64,000 bases of DNA from JAPLJC01 sp963697965 (GCA_963697965.1 OY969108.1:496001-560000), one strand, 5' to 3'. Positions 1-8,511 are shown, numbered from the stretch's first letter. A program made the numbers and translations. The notes: a model not told the origin generated them from the letters alone.

Positions 1-281
1 GTCGGCGCCCAGCCTTACCAGGCTCTTCTAGACCTGGTAAGGGCCGTGGGGGGGAATATGCGGAAATGATGGGCGCAGTCCAGAATTCCGGCCAGATCTA
101 GCCTGAATACTTGACTATGATTTTTCGCAACCTAACTTTAGCATACTATCACCTCATCCCTGGGAAAAGGAGGAGGCGGCCCGGAGGTTTCGTTATCCCA
201 TTGGCGAGGAGTGGCGCTCTTGGCAACTACAACCCCTTTACTGGCTAGCGATACGTGGTCGCCGATTAACGAGGAGGAAGA

Positions 282-1130
282 ATGAGCAAACGAATCTTGG
301 CAGGACTGGTTTGTTTGGCGTTTTGGGCGCTGACGGGTAGCGCCCTGTCCCAGCAGCAACAGGAAAAACAGCAGGCCCCGCCGCCGCCGGCCCCTCAGGC
401 CGAAAAGGCCCCGGCGCCGGCGCCTGACCCTCTCCAGATTGCCCAACAGATGTGTGAGTTCTTACAATCTCAACAACAGTTTACCTTCAAAGCCGAGGTG
501 GCCTCCGACGAGGTGTACTACGAAGGCAAAAAACTGCAGTATGAGACCGACCTGGAATTCTTTGTGCATCGGCCTGACCAGCTCAGGGTGAACGCGGTGG
601 GCGACCGGGTTGACAAGCAGTTCTACATCGACGGCAAGACCTTGACCCTTTACGACAAAGGTCATAACGTCTACGGCACCCTGGAGGTCCCTCCCGATAT
701 CGAAGGCGCCCTGGATAAGGCCCATAAGGAATGTGGGGTCCGGGTGTCCTTGAGCGACCTGGCCAGCCCTAAACTTTGGGAATTAGTGAAAAGCCACATC
801 AAACACTCCCTCTATGTGGGCAAGTCCACGATCCGCGGGGTTCTCTGCCAGCACCTGTCCTTCAATGGGGAAGATGTCCAATGGCAGTGGTGGATCGATG
901 CCGGGTCCCAGCCCTTGCTCCGCAAGGTCGTAATAAACTATAAGAAATTGGAGGGTTCTCCCCAATGGACCGCGTACCTCAGCGACTGGAATTTCTCCCC
1001 CCAGCTTAACCCGAGCCTGTTTACCTTTACCCCCCCTGCGGGGGCCGAAAAAATCAAGTTTCTTCCGGTCGAGACCACTCAGGCCCCGAAACAGGAACCG
1101 GGGAAGAAAAAGCAAGGAGGTAAGTCATGA
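282..1130 (+). CDS. DUF2092 family secreted protein
   Basis: A 282-residue protein with a clear signal peptide (residues 1-23, cleavage likely after ALS) followed by a Gln/Pro/Ala-rich linker (residues 24-50). The body matches the DUF2092 pattern: a region about RPDQLRVNAVGDR, then DGKTLTLYD and NVYGTLEVP, then a C-terminal block ending FTFTPPAGAEKI. The family is predicted to be periplasmic with a lipoprotein-carrier-like beta fold, but no reaction is known. The start is fixed by GAGGAGG eight bases upstream. The stop overlaps the next start as ATGA, so the two genes are translationally coupled. The family call is firm; the function is unknown. Confidence 0.85.
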   Translation: MSKRILAGLVCLAFWALTGSALSQQQQEKQQAPPPPAPQAEKAPAPAPDPLQIAQQMCEFLQSQQQFTFKAEVASDEVYYEGKKLQYETDLEFFVHRPDQLRVNAVGDRVDKQFYIDGKTLTLYDKGHNVYGTLEVPPDIEGALDKAHKECGVRVSLSDLASPKLWELVKSHIKHSLYVGKSTIRGVLCQHLSFNGEDVQWQWWIDAGSQPLLRKVVINYKKLEGSPQWTAYLSDWNFSPQLNPSLFTFTPPAGAEKIKFLPVETTQAPKQEPGKKKQGGKS

Positions 1131-1640
1131 AGCTGAGAAAACTCAGGTCTCCTTTTTGGAGCCTTTTCGCAGCGGCGTTAATATTGAGTTTGCCCTTGTC
1201 AGGGTCGGCGGCTGGGCCCCAACGGGGAGGCGGCGGCGGCGGTCATCCTGCCAGCGGCGGCGGTCATCCTGCCGGCGGCGGCCCCCCGGGGCGGCGCAGT
1301 GGCGAGAGGTCCCAGGGGAGGCGTGGCTGTTAGAGGCCCCTCTGGCGGCGCGGCTGTTAGAGGACCCCGGGGAGGCTACGGTGGCGGCTATCCTGGCGGA
1401 GCTTATGGCGGAGAGGCCTGGGCCCCCTATTATGGTCCGGAGTATGGCGGCGGGGGAGGACTCGCCGCCGCGATTATCGCCGCTTTGGCGATTGGCACAA
1501 TTCTGGAGGCTTTGCCCCCCGGGGCCGTCGCCCAGATGTTTGGGGGTCAGACATACTACTATGACGGCAGCAACTATTATCAGCAATGCTATCAGGGCAC
1601 TGATGTGGGATACTGCGTGGTCCCGAATCCCGGCGGGTGA
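1127..1640 (+). pseudogene. Glycine-rich secreted protein, split by a frameshift
   Basis: The ATG at 1127 has an AAGGAGG site and opens a signal peptide (residues 1-29) followed by Gly/His-rich repeats. That frame ends at 1333. The rest of the protein continues in another frame up to 1640: RGP/GG repeats, a hydrophobic Ala/Ile stretch, then FGGQTYYYDGSNYYQQCY and a terminal CVVPNPGG. That tail resembles the YYY..GYVVV ending of DUF6515-type periplasmic proteins. The switch point coincides with the run CCCCCCGGGG at 1282-1291, so a one-base slip there (real or a sequencing error) explains the break. DUF2092 genes plausibly pair with this kind of partner. Function unknown. Confidence 0.65.
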
Positions 1641-2278
1641 GACTCTTGAGGATATAGCGGACGGGGAAGGGTAAGCGCTCACTATTGAAGGTGATCAGCC
1701 AGCGGAGGAACTTCGGGGACAGGTCAAGCAACTGACGGCCGCCCCTGAGCGTCTCCCCGGCGGAACTCAAAACCTGGCCAGGATCAGCTTTGGGGCCGCA
1801 GGCGCACCCTGGGGCAGGCAGGGCCCTTCCTCATCCTGGCCCTGGCGCTGTTGGAGCGCCTCAGCGCCCACGGCAGCGTCAGTCCTTATCTTAACCCCAT
1901 GGTCCCCTGGCCATTTACCGTTTTCTGCACAGCTAAGGCGCTAGAGCCACCCTGCTGGACCCTACAGATGCACGTGCCGGCCGGGCCAGGACGGCGCAGT
2001 GTCCCGGGAGATTTGGCGGGGGGCAGCCGGCCTTCCTGCCGCCGGCCGCCGGGACACACCCCAGTTATTCTTATATTTAAAGAATTTTTTCATTTTCCAA
2101 GAGAATCTTGCGCCCTCACACCTCCGGCCGCGGTCCCGGCTCCTGCCCCATTTAGGGTAACCATCGGTAATTGCACGATTTATTTCTAAGGCCCACCCTG
2201 GCATGATCCTTGGATTGATGGCTGGCAAGGGGTTGGCCGCGCCGCTATCTGGTTTCAGGAATTTGCTAGAGTCAGCGC
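1641..2278. other. Gene-free stretch
   Basis: About 640 bases with no convincing gene. Short open frames on both strands lack ribosome sites and recognisable protein. A short AT-rich patch (about 2065-2100) is the only compositional change. It could be decayed coding sequence or a regulatory spacer before the next locus. Confidence 0.5.
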
Positions 2279-2599
2279 GTGAGCCGTCCGGAAATCACTA
2301 CGCGGAGGGCCAAAATGCTGCACCGCCTGTTTACTAATAATTGGGTGATTTTGGGCGGATCCGTATTGCTGGCAACCCTGGCAATTTTGAGAGCTTTTCC
2401 CGAAACACCGGGTCCAATTGCAAAACCTCAGTCTGCCCAAAAAGGTCATTCTGAGCGAAGCGAAGAATCTCGTATTTTTAGTGACTTGAGATCCTTCACT
2501 TCGTTCAGGAAGGCAATGGAATCGGGCCTGGCAACAGCTTCTACGCCACGAGCCGGGGGCGGCCGCGAACCCGCCACCGGCCAAAGGAGACACGGATGA
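2279..2599 (+). CDS. Possible small membrane protein with a repeat in its 3' half
   Basis: A GTG-initiated 106-residue frame. Residues 22-42 form one plausible membrane segment (WVILGGSVLLATLAILRAF). Residues about 57-81 are simply the translation of the dispersed repeat at 2445-2519 (SERSEESRIF and so on), so the repeat either extended or truncated the original gene. The stop overlaps the next start as ATGA, which suggests coupling but could be chance. No ribosome site is obvious. Treat it as a tentative gene. Confidence 0.3.
   Translation: MSRPEITTRRAKMLHRLFTNNWVILGGSVLLATLAILRAFPETPGPIAKPQSAQKGHSERSEESRIFSDLRSFTSFRKAMESGLATASTPRAGGGREPATGQRRHG
2445..2519 (+). repeat. Dispersed repeat GTCATTCTGAGCGAAGCGAA type
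   Basis: About 75 bases containing GTCATTCTGAGCGAAGCGAA, then AGAATCT, TATTTTT and GACTTGAGATC. The same element occurs in reverse orientation at 21169-21239, and a half copy lies near 34833. Here it sits inside an open reading frame. Confidence 0.8.
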
Positions 2600-3702
2600 A
2601 TGAGTCGATCGCAGGGTTATCGTCCCAGCAGCCTGGAATGGAGTCGCTCTATACCCCCAGCCGCCCGGATGGCGCCCCCCCCTACCCGGATATCCTGCCG
2701 TCCGTCCTGGTCGTCGATGACGATGACCAGTATCGCAGGGTTCTCCTGAACTATCTGGAACTGATCCACTATGCCGGCAAGGGCGCCGCCGATGCCCTGG
2801 AAGCCTTGGAAATTCTGGCTCAGGAGCGGGTCGATCTGGTGGTCAGCGACATTAGAATGAAGGGCATGGATGGGGTGGCCTTGATGCAGGAAGCTCACCA
2901 GTCTTATCCCCAGGTACCCTTCATTATGATGACCGGTTACGCCCTGGAATATTCCTACCATGAGACCATTAATGCCGGGGCCAGCGACTTCATTGCCAAG
3001 CCCTTCTCCCTGGGGGAATTGAGGGCCAAGATTTGGCGGATTCAGAAAGAAAAGGAAATTCTGTGGCATCTTCAACATAGCCTGGCCAGGCTCAAAAACC
3101 TGATTGAGAATACGGAATCGGCCCTGGTCTCCACCCTGGAACAGAGAGATCCCTATACCGCCGCCGCCCAGAATCGCGTCGGCGACTTGGCCTGCGCCAT
3201 CGCCCGGGAAATGGGGCTCCCGGAAGAGCGGATCGAGGTCCTGCGCCTGGCCGCCTTTGTCCACGATATCGGCAGGATGGGGGTTCCCGCCGCTAGCCTG
3301 ACCAAACCGGGAGCGTTGACCGCCATGGAAATGAGCCTGATTAAGGTTCATTGTCAGGCATTTTTTGAGATCTTGAATACCGTCGAATTTCCCAGGCCCC
3401 TTTCCCAAATGGTCTTCCAGCACCATGACAGGGTTAACGGTTCGGGGTATCCCCCGGGGCTTAAGTCGCCTATGCCGATTTTGGAGGCCAGGATTTTGGC
3501 GGTGGCCGAGGTGTTGGAAGGCATGAGTTCCCAGCGGCCTAGCCGCCCAGCCCTGGATTTGAGCGCCGCCCTGGCGGAAATCTCCAAAAACCGGGGCGTG
3601 CTCTATGATGGCGAGGTAGTGGATGCCTGCCTGAAGCTGTGCCACGAAAAAGGATTTGCCTGGGAAAGCTCAAAGAGAGGGGCAGGCGCCGCCATCCCTT
3701 GA
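2596..3702 (+). CDS. Response regulator with degenerate HD-GYP domain
   Basis: 368 residues. An N-terminal receiver domain (about residues 35-150) has the acidic pocket DDDD at 41-44, phospho-acceptor D85 (VVSDIRM) and K135 (AKPF). A short helical linker leads to an HD-GYP-like domain with HD at 223-224 and HHDRVNGSGYP at 276-286. HD-GYP proteins hydrolyse cyclic di-GMP. Two expected metal-site residues are altered: the first helix reads YTAAAQNRV where the family has YTxxHxxRV, and the terminal DVYDAL-like motif reads EVLEGM. Activity may therefore be reduced or lost. AAAGGAG precedes the start. No kinase is adjacent. The receiver call is firm; catalysis is doubtful. Confidence 0.85.
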   Translation: MNESIAGLSSQQPGMESLYTPSRPDGAPPYPDILPSVLVVDDDDQYRRVLLNYLELIHYAGKGAADALEALEILAQERVDLVVSDIRMKGMDGVALMQEAHQSYPQVPFIMMTGYALEYSYHETINAGASDFIAKPFSLGELRAKIWRIQKEKEILWHLQHSLARLKNLIENTESALVSTLEQRDPYTAAAQNRVGDLACAIAREMGLPEERIEVLRLAAFVHDIGRMGVPAASLTKPGALTAMEMSLIKVHCQAFFEILNTVEFPRPLSQMVFQHHDRVNGSGYPPGLKSPMPILEARILAVAEVLEGMSSQRPSRPALDLSAALAEISKNRGVLYDGEVVDACLKLCHEKGFAWESSKRGAGAAIP

Positions 3703-3778
3703 ATGGCTTCAGCTCCTCTTTTGCCGTAGCGGCCTTTTGCTGAGCTATGTCAGCAAAATCGAGCCCCCCAAATTCAAG

Positions 3779-3868
3779 GCAAAAGTAAAAAGTGAAAAGG
3801 CAAAAGTTTTGCCTTTTGCTTTTGCCTTACCCCCTTTTTACCTTTTGCCTTTTACCTTTAGCCTTAAC
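3779..3868. repeat. GGCAAAAG/CTTTTGCC low-complexity repeat
   Basis: Reiterated AAAAGGCAAAAG-like units followed by their complement CTTTTGCCTTTTGC, so the stretch can fold back on itself. Related tracts occur at 16250-16300, 24086-24126 and 28363-28407, always between genes. Confidence 0.7.
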
Positions 3869-3979
3869 CTCCCCCGGCCTCGCCCAGCCGCCCCAAACTT
3901 CCATGGATTTGGGAAAGCCTTGATGCTATAGTGAGGTTCTAATTTTTTTAATATGTCCTCCCCGGGAAAGGAAATGGGC

Positions 3980-5479
3980 ATGAATCCATGGAAAATCGGC
4001 TTCGTGGGCACTGACGGCCGCACCTTGCTGGCCGCCCTGGAGACCAGCCGGGCCACCAGCGAGCTCTATCCCGGCGACTACCGGGGACTGGTGGTGCGGG
4101 GCACCCCGGCCATGCCGGCCTGGACCCGCCGGGTTGGCTGGCCGGTGGATTTCCTGCCGGTGGCCGAACATGCCGCCCCGGCCTATGCCGAGGCGCTGAT
4201 CCGGGCCTTCCGGGATGGGGCCCTGGACGCCGCCCTGGTCATGCCCGAGTCCCTGGTCTTCGAGGGCCTGGTGGACCTGGTGGCCGAAGCCGGCCAGGGC
4301 GGCCGGATCATCGGCCTGAGCCGGCAGGCCGCTTTTGTGGAGGCGGACAAGATTGCCTGCAAACGCCTGTGCGGGGAGGCAGACATCCCGGTGGCCCCGG
4401 CCTGGGTGGAGGCCGACGCCCGGGATTACCGGTCCGTTTTGGGAACCTGCCTCGATTACCTGCACGAATTCGGCGGCGCGGTCCTGAAGTATCCCTACAC
4501 CGCCGGCGGCAAGGGGGCCCGCATCATCGGGAGTACCTGGGAAATCCGAGATGTCTATGAGCTGCTGCTCAACGACTACCGGGAGGCCTACCAGAAGGAG
4601 TTCGGGAAAAATGCCCGCTGGCCGCTGCTCATCGAGTCCCGCATGTCCGGGGTGGAGATCAGTTTCACCATCCTGGTGGATAAAGACGGCCATCACCGGT
4701 TCCTGCCCACGGCCATGGACTATCCCGAGCGTTTCGCCGGCCCGCCGGGCCTCGGCAACCCCATCACCGGCGGCATGGGCTCCATCTCGCCCCACCCCCT
4801 GGAATCTCCGGAACTGCTGGCCCTGGCGGAAGAGACCATCGCCCGCCCCCTGATCGCCAAGATGCAAGAGCGGGGCCTGCTGCGGCAGTGCGTCCTCTAC
4901 CCGGGGTGTTTCGTCTCCTTCGGACAGGACTTTAAGCCCACCGCCATTCGGGTGTGCGAAATCAATATCCGCCCCGGGGAGCCGGAGTTCCAGCCCGTCG
5001 TCAAACGGCTGCGCAACCTGGGGCCATTGCTTAAGGCCATGGTGGAGGGGAGGCTCGACGAGGTGGCCCCGGAGGTCAGGAGCGACCAGATCTCCCTCTG
5101 CCTGGCCCTGGTCACCGGCCCCGGCGGCCCCAAACAGCAGAAGGGCTACCCCTGGTCCCTGACCAAAGGGGAGGCCCTGGAAGTCGATTTCGATTATTTC
5201 GACAAAAAGAAGATCACCGTGATCCCTTCCGCCATGGATTGCGACGAGGGGGTGTTCAAATCCGACGGCTCCCGGGTGGCTTACCTGGTGGCCAACGCCA
5301 GCGTCAAGGAAGGCCAGCTCCGGGGCCAGGTGGTGGAAACCTTGCGGCAGAAATTGCTCAACGCCTTCGATCTCGGCAAGATCCGGGTCAGGCCCCGGGA
5401 AAACCCGGCGGGCAACCGCCTGGACCTGCGCCGGGACATCGGCCTCCATTACCGGATAGCGGAATTGTTGCGGGCTTAA
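3980..5479 (+). CDS. PurD-like ATP-grasp ligase (phosphoribosylamine-glycine ligase family)
   Basis: An ATP-grasp protein of about 499 residues. PurD-type landmarks are present in order: LKYPYTAGGKGARII (the ATP-grasp lysine/glycine loop), ESRMSGVEISFTILVD, the block PITGGMGSISPHP, CVLYPGCFVSF, and CEINIRPGEPEFQPV. PurD joins glycine to phosphoribosylamine in purine synthesis. The protein is longer than usual PurD (about 425) and lacks the standard GxGGREHA start, so it is a divergent branch. The start at 3980 is preferred over 3953 because GGAAAGGA lies eight bases upstream. Other purine genes (purH domain, purM, purC) are scattered in the window. Exact substrate uncertain. Confidence 0.7.
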   Translation: MNPWKIGFVGTDGRTLLAALETSRATSELYPGDYRGLVVRGTPAMPAWTRRVGWPVDFLPVAEHAAPAYAEALIRAFRDGALDAALVMPESLVFEGLVDLVAEAGQGGRIIGLSRQAAFVEADKIACKRLCGEADIPVAPAWVEADARDYRSVLGTCLDYLHEFGGAVLKYPYTAGGKGARIIGSTWEIRDVYELLLNDYREAYQKEFGKNARWPLLIESRMSGVEISFTILVDKDGHHRFLPTAMDYPERFAGPPGLGNPITGGMGSISPHPLESPELLALAEETIARPLIAKMQERGLLRQCVLYPGCFVSFGQDFKPTAIRVCEINIRPGEPEFQPVVKRLRNLGPLLKAMVEGRLDEVAPEVRSDQISLCLALVTGPGGPKQQKGYPWSLTKGEALEVDFDYFDKKKITVIPSAMDCDEGVFKSDGSRVAYLVANASVKEGQLRGQVVETLRQKLLNAFDLGKIRVRPRENPAGNRLDLRRDIGLHYRIAELLRA

Positions 5480-5520
5480 AAGATAGGGGAAAGGTCATGG
5501 GTCAGGGGTCAGTGGTCAAA

Positions 5521-5582
5521 GGCGGGATGCGCTTGGTGGCACAGGTTTGAAACCGGTGCTATTAATTCCCGCCCTACGAGCT
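5521..5582 (+). repeat. GGCGGGATGCGCTT...CCCGCCCTACG repeat
   Basis: Starts GGCGGGATGCGCTT and ends CCCGCCCTACGAGCT. An inverted copy lies at 6562-6603 on the other side of the AT-rich HEPN-like gene. A third copy lies at 41480-41515 beside another AT-rich gene. Confidence 0.75.
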
Positions 5583-5590
5583 AAGTTAGA

Positions 5591-6538
5591 TCAAATTCGA
5601 ATCGGCATTAAATGAGGGGGTGGAGATTTCAGAAATTCAGTAATGCTTGATACCATCTCAAGCTGTGTTGGCATAGCTGATAATAACAATGCAACTTCTG
5701 CCCTTGAAAATAACCGGTTAGAATCGTGAGCCGCCGTATTTCGAGCGATTCTGACAGCCTCTCCCAAAGTATAAAGCGAACCAGGAACCATTTCCCACCA
5801 TAGAAACCACGATTCTCCCTTTGCACCCTTACGAATTTTATTTTTAATTTCCTCAAGAATCCTAATTCCGGGCTTCCATCTCATAGTAAATGAAAGCGTC
5901 GAGTTGTTGCAGCTATTCCAATCCGCATACAAGCTTGACCTTATATCAGGAGGATTGCAATTTAACTGGATTGAATCTAATAATGCTAAACACATATCCT
6001 CATTCGCCACTCCCATAACTACCATTCCTGCCCTATAACATCCTGCTTTAATACAACGCTGGGATTCTAATAAAAGTTCAATTTTACCATCATCTATCAC
6101 TGGAAGTCTTTTTTGTAATTCTTTTAAAGCTATGCCTAGATGACCAGGATCATCTATTGAGATAAATCCATCTGAAAAGTATTTAATCCCTTCAAGGGTA
6201 AAGTGGAACACCCCAACACGTTGATTCCAACCTATTTCCAAATCAACTCTTCCAGGGATAATTAACCCCATGCTAATTGCAGAATAATAGACTTTACGGA
6301 CAATATGTATGAATGACGGATCCTCCGACCTTGCGATATGCACCTGAGATTGCGGAGGCTTCCATTTATTAAAGGATATTTGATAAACGGAAGCTGGGGG
6401 ACTAAATTCGTTTGAAACTAATCCTTCGAGGTCAAAATACGAATATGATGCCTTCTCAGACCTCGCTAATTCAGCAAAAGTATCCCAGACAATTTTAGTG
6501 ATTTCCAATGTGTCCACTCTATGAAGATTGTTAGGCAT
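5591..6538 (-). CDS. HEPN/DUF4145-like protein in AT-rich island
   Basis: About 315 residues, clearly AT-richer than its neighbours. The C-terminal third resembles DUF4145/HEPN proteins: a helix with CYRAGMVVMGVANE and, near the end, ARNTAAHD, which fits the R-x4-H motif of HEPN RNases. The N-terminal two thirds are not recognised. The start at 6538 (MPNNLHRVD) is chosen because codons further upstream lie inside the repeat at 6562-6603. The gene is bracketed by inverted copies of that repeat, suggesting acquisition. HEPN proteins often act in toxin or defence systems, but no antitoxin partner is visible here. Confidence 0.55.
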   Translation of the reverse strand: MPNNLHRVDTLEITKIVWDTFAELARSEKASYSYFDLEGLVSNEFSPPASVYQISFNKWKPPQSQVHIARSEDPSFIHIVRKVYYSAISMGLIIPGRVDLEIGWNQRVGVFHFTLEGIKYFSDGFISIDDPGHLGIALKELQKRLPVIDDGKIELLLESQRCIKAGCYRAGMVVMGVANEDMCLALLDSIQLNCNPPDIRSSLYADWNSCNNSTLSFTMRWKPGIRILEEIKNKIRKGAKGESWFLWWEMVPGSLYTLGEAVRIARNTAAHDSNRLFSRAEVALLLSAMPTQLEMVSSITEFLKSPPPHLMPIRI

Positions 6539-6561
6539 ATCTACTACACCTGTATAATTAA

Positions 6562-6603
6562 GAGCGCGTAGCCCGTAGGGCGGGAAAGCGAAGCGCATCC
6601 CGC
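6562..6603 (-). repeat. Inverted copy of the GGCGGGATGCGCTT repeat
   Basis: Reads CGTAGGGCGGGAAAGCGAAG then CGCATCCCGCC, the reverse complement of the copy at 5521-5582. Together they flank the AT-rich gene. Confidence 0.75.
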
Positions 6604-6731
6604 CTATAGAATTTTTTCATTATAGACTTTTCTCTTCCCTTTCCCCCTTTCCCCTTTTTCCCCGGCCTTTTACCCAAAACCCGCACAAGCTGGAAGCCTG
6701 TGCCACCAACTGGCCCCTAACCCCTGCTCCT

Positions 6732-7091
6732 TTATTGCACCTGACTTTCCCTGGGGTCCCCCTGGAATTTCAGGGCCGCGGGGCGCTGGCTATTGTCGAT
6801 GTAACGGTTCCAGTAATCCCGCAGGTCCTGGATGGCTTGTTTCACCTCCAGGACCGCGCCCTGAGCCCGCAGCTGCCCCAGGCAGTAATAGAGTTCATTG
6901 AGCAGGCGGATCTGGGTAATTCCCGCCACCTGGTCAAAATCCTCCGGCGCCAGGGATTCCAGGTTGATCTTTTCCAACTCCGCCAATTCGAGGAGGATTT
7001 CCTCCACGATGCCAGCGAGCAGGTCCTGGTAGTAATCGGGTCGGCCCAGGTCCAGGCGGCGGCCCCGGCTCAGGGTGACCGCGGGGCTCAT
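6732..7091 (-). CDS. Hypothetical protein downstream of IMP cyclohydrolase
   Basis: 119 residues, largely helical and acidic (AGIVEEILLELAELEKINLE), with no motif I recognise. Its ATG lies one base beyond the stop of the IMP cyclohydrolase gene, so the two are very likely co-transcribed. The frame keeps neighbour-like codon use, which supports it being real. It is not the missing transformylase domain of PurH. Function unknown. Confidence 0.65.
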   Translation of the reverse strand: MSPAVTLSRGRRLDLGRPDYYQDLLAGIVEEILLELAELEKINLESLAPEDFDQVAGITQIRLLNELYYCLGQLRAQGAVLEVKQAIQDLRDYWNRYIDNSQRPAALKFQGDPRESQVQ

Positions 7092-7092
7092 G

Positions 7093-7695
7093 TCAGCAGG
7101 CCGGCGCCTGTTCTTTCAGGTAGTCATAGATGGCGCCGTCGTATGCGTGGGTGAGCTTAAAGACTTTGCGCGCCAGGGCGAAGCGGGTGCCTAGGTTGGT
7201 GGCTCCCTGGTTGAGCTTCATTTCGTGGATCACAGTCGCGTAGTCCGCCGGGTCCACCACCACCGTGACCGCCTGGTAATTCTTGGCCGCGGCCCTGAGC
7301 AGGGTGGGGCCGCCGATGTCGATGTTTTCGATGGCGTCCTCCAGGGTGCAGCCGGGTGTGGCGACGGCCTTTTCGAATTGGTAGAGATTCACCACTACCA
7401 GGTCGATGAAGCCGAGGTTTTGCTTCGCCATTTGCTCCAGGTGGCTGGCGAGATCCCGGCGGGCCAGGATGCCGGCGTGCACCTTGGGGTGCAGGGTCTT
7501 GACCCGGCCATCCAGCATCTCCGGAAAACCGGTGAAGTCCGAGACCTCGATCACCGGGACCCCGCCTTCCCGCAAGGTCTTGGCGGTGCCCCCGGTGGAC
7601 AGAATCTCCACCTGGAGACCAGCCAGAAATTGGCCGAACTCGACGATGCCGCTTTTATCGGTGACGCTGATCAGGGCCCGGGCAATGGGTTTCAT
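7093..7695 (-). CDS. purH: Stand-alone IMP cyclohydrolase (PurH N-terminal domain)
   Basis: About 200 residues matching only the MGS-like N-terminal half of PurH. Visible motifs are ALISVTDKSGIVEFG, ILSTGGTAKTLREGGV, the block FPEMLDGRVKTLHPKVHAG, and NIDIGGPTLLRAAAKNY. This domain closes FAICAR to IMP, the last step of purine synthesis. Bifunctional PurH is about 520 residues; the AICAR transformylase half is absent and no C-terminal remnant follows. The start at 7695 has GGAGAGAAAGAAG upstream. It forms an operon with the hypothetical gene at 6732. A separate transformylase is expected elsewhere in the genome. Confidence 0.85.
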   Translation of the reverse strand: MKPIARALISVTDKSGIVEFGQFLAGLQVEILSTGGTAKTLREGGVPVIEVSDFTGFPEMLDGRVKTLHPKVHAGILARRDLASHLEQMAKQNLGFIDLVVVNLYQFEKAVATPGCTLEDAIENIDIGGPTLLRAAAKNYQAVTVVVDPADYATVIHEMKLNQGATNLGTRFALARKVFKLTHAYDGAIYDYLKEQAPAC

Positions 7696-7764
7696 ATCTT
7701 CTTTCTCTCCGGTTATCAGGAATTTTTGCCATTTTCCCAAGTCTTTTCAGGCGGACCATTACCC

Positions 7765-7987
7765 CGTTAGACTCCGGCAGAGATTTTGCATAAGGGCTGG
7801 CGAAGGAAATTCAAAAAAGTAGCCGCAAGCCTTAAGCCAGAGAAGACGGGGCAGCCCGGAAGCGCCAAAACCCCCTCTCCCCTGTGAGGGGAGAGGGGAA
7901 AAAAAGAGAACTCCATAAGTTAATCAAAGAAGATTTGGCAGCCTAAATTACGCGGCAAATTAGCAAATACCTTGCCTGACACTACTG
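7765..7987 (+). mobile_element. MITE-like element, copy 2
   Basis: About 223 bases homologous over their full length to the element at 50751-50977. Shared blocks are CTCCGGCAGAGATTTTGCAT, GTAGCCGCAAGCC, the central hairpin CCCTCTCCCC/GGGGAGAGGGG, and AACTCCATAAGTTAATCAAA. The right end is CTTGCCTGACACTACTG. The left terminal repeat has drifted. The flanks CCATTACCC (7756-7764) and CCCTTACCC (7988-7996) agree at 8 of 9 bases, fitting a 9-bp target duplication. No coding capacity. Confidence 0.75.
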
Positions 7988-8070
7988 CCCTTACCCCGGT
8001 TTTCGGTGCAGGACAAAAGCAATCACAGGCGGGACGCCTATGCCACTAAATTTGCCTTAGAACCAGCCCC

Positions 8071-8511
8071 TTAACTGAGAAAGAGCCTCAGCGCTTCCTG
8101 CTTCAGGCGCCGGAAATCTTCCTCGGCCTGGTGCAGTTGTGTCTGGTGCATGGCGTGCCTGATCTTGCGCACGGTTTCATCCAGGCTGAGCGGCTTGAAG
8201 ATGATGTCCACCTGCTCATAATAGACCAGGTGCTGGGTCTGGGCCCGGTGCTGCACCATGATGATGAAGCGGGTGGCAGGATGGCGGGAGCGGACCTGGT
8301 CCAGGAACCTTTGGTGGTGCAACTGCTTGGGATCGGTGATGATGAGATCGTAGGGGCACTGCTCCAAGGCATCCAGGGCCTCGGCCACGGAGTTCACCAG
8401 CTTCAGGCCCTCATAGCCGCAGAGTTTGATGACCGAAGAGAGGAATTCCCGAACCCATTGCTCCTGCTCCAGTACCAGAATGCGCCCCTGGCAAACGGTT
8501 CCCTCGGGCAT
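8071..8511 (-). CDS. Single-domain response regulator, degenerate acidic pocket
   Basis: About 146 residues. A receiver fold fills residues 10-120: ILVLEQEQ at the first strand, LIITDPKQL with D about residue 60 as candidate phospho-acceptor, and IIFKPLSLDE with the conserved lysine. A helical tail follows. The usual acidic pair after strand 1 is replaced by EQE, so Mg2+ binding and phosphorylation may be weak. AAGGAGG lies seven bases before the ATG at 8511, favouring it over the GTG just upstream. No output domain and no adjacent kinase. It may act by protein contacts. Confidence 0.8.
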   Translation of the reverse strand: MPEGTVCQGRILVLEQEQWVREFLSSVIKLCGYEGLKLVNSVAEALDALEQCPYDLIITDPKQLHHQRFLDQVRSRHPATRFIIMVQHRAQTQHLVYYEQVDIIFKPLSLDETVRKIRHAMHQTQLHQAEEDFRRLKQEALRLFLS

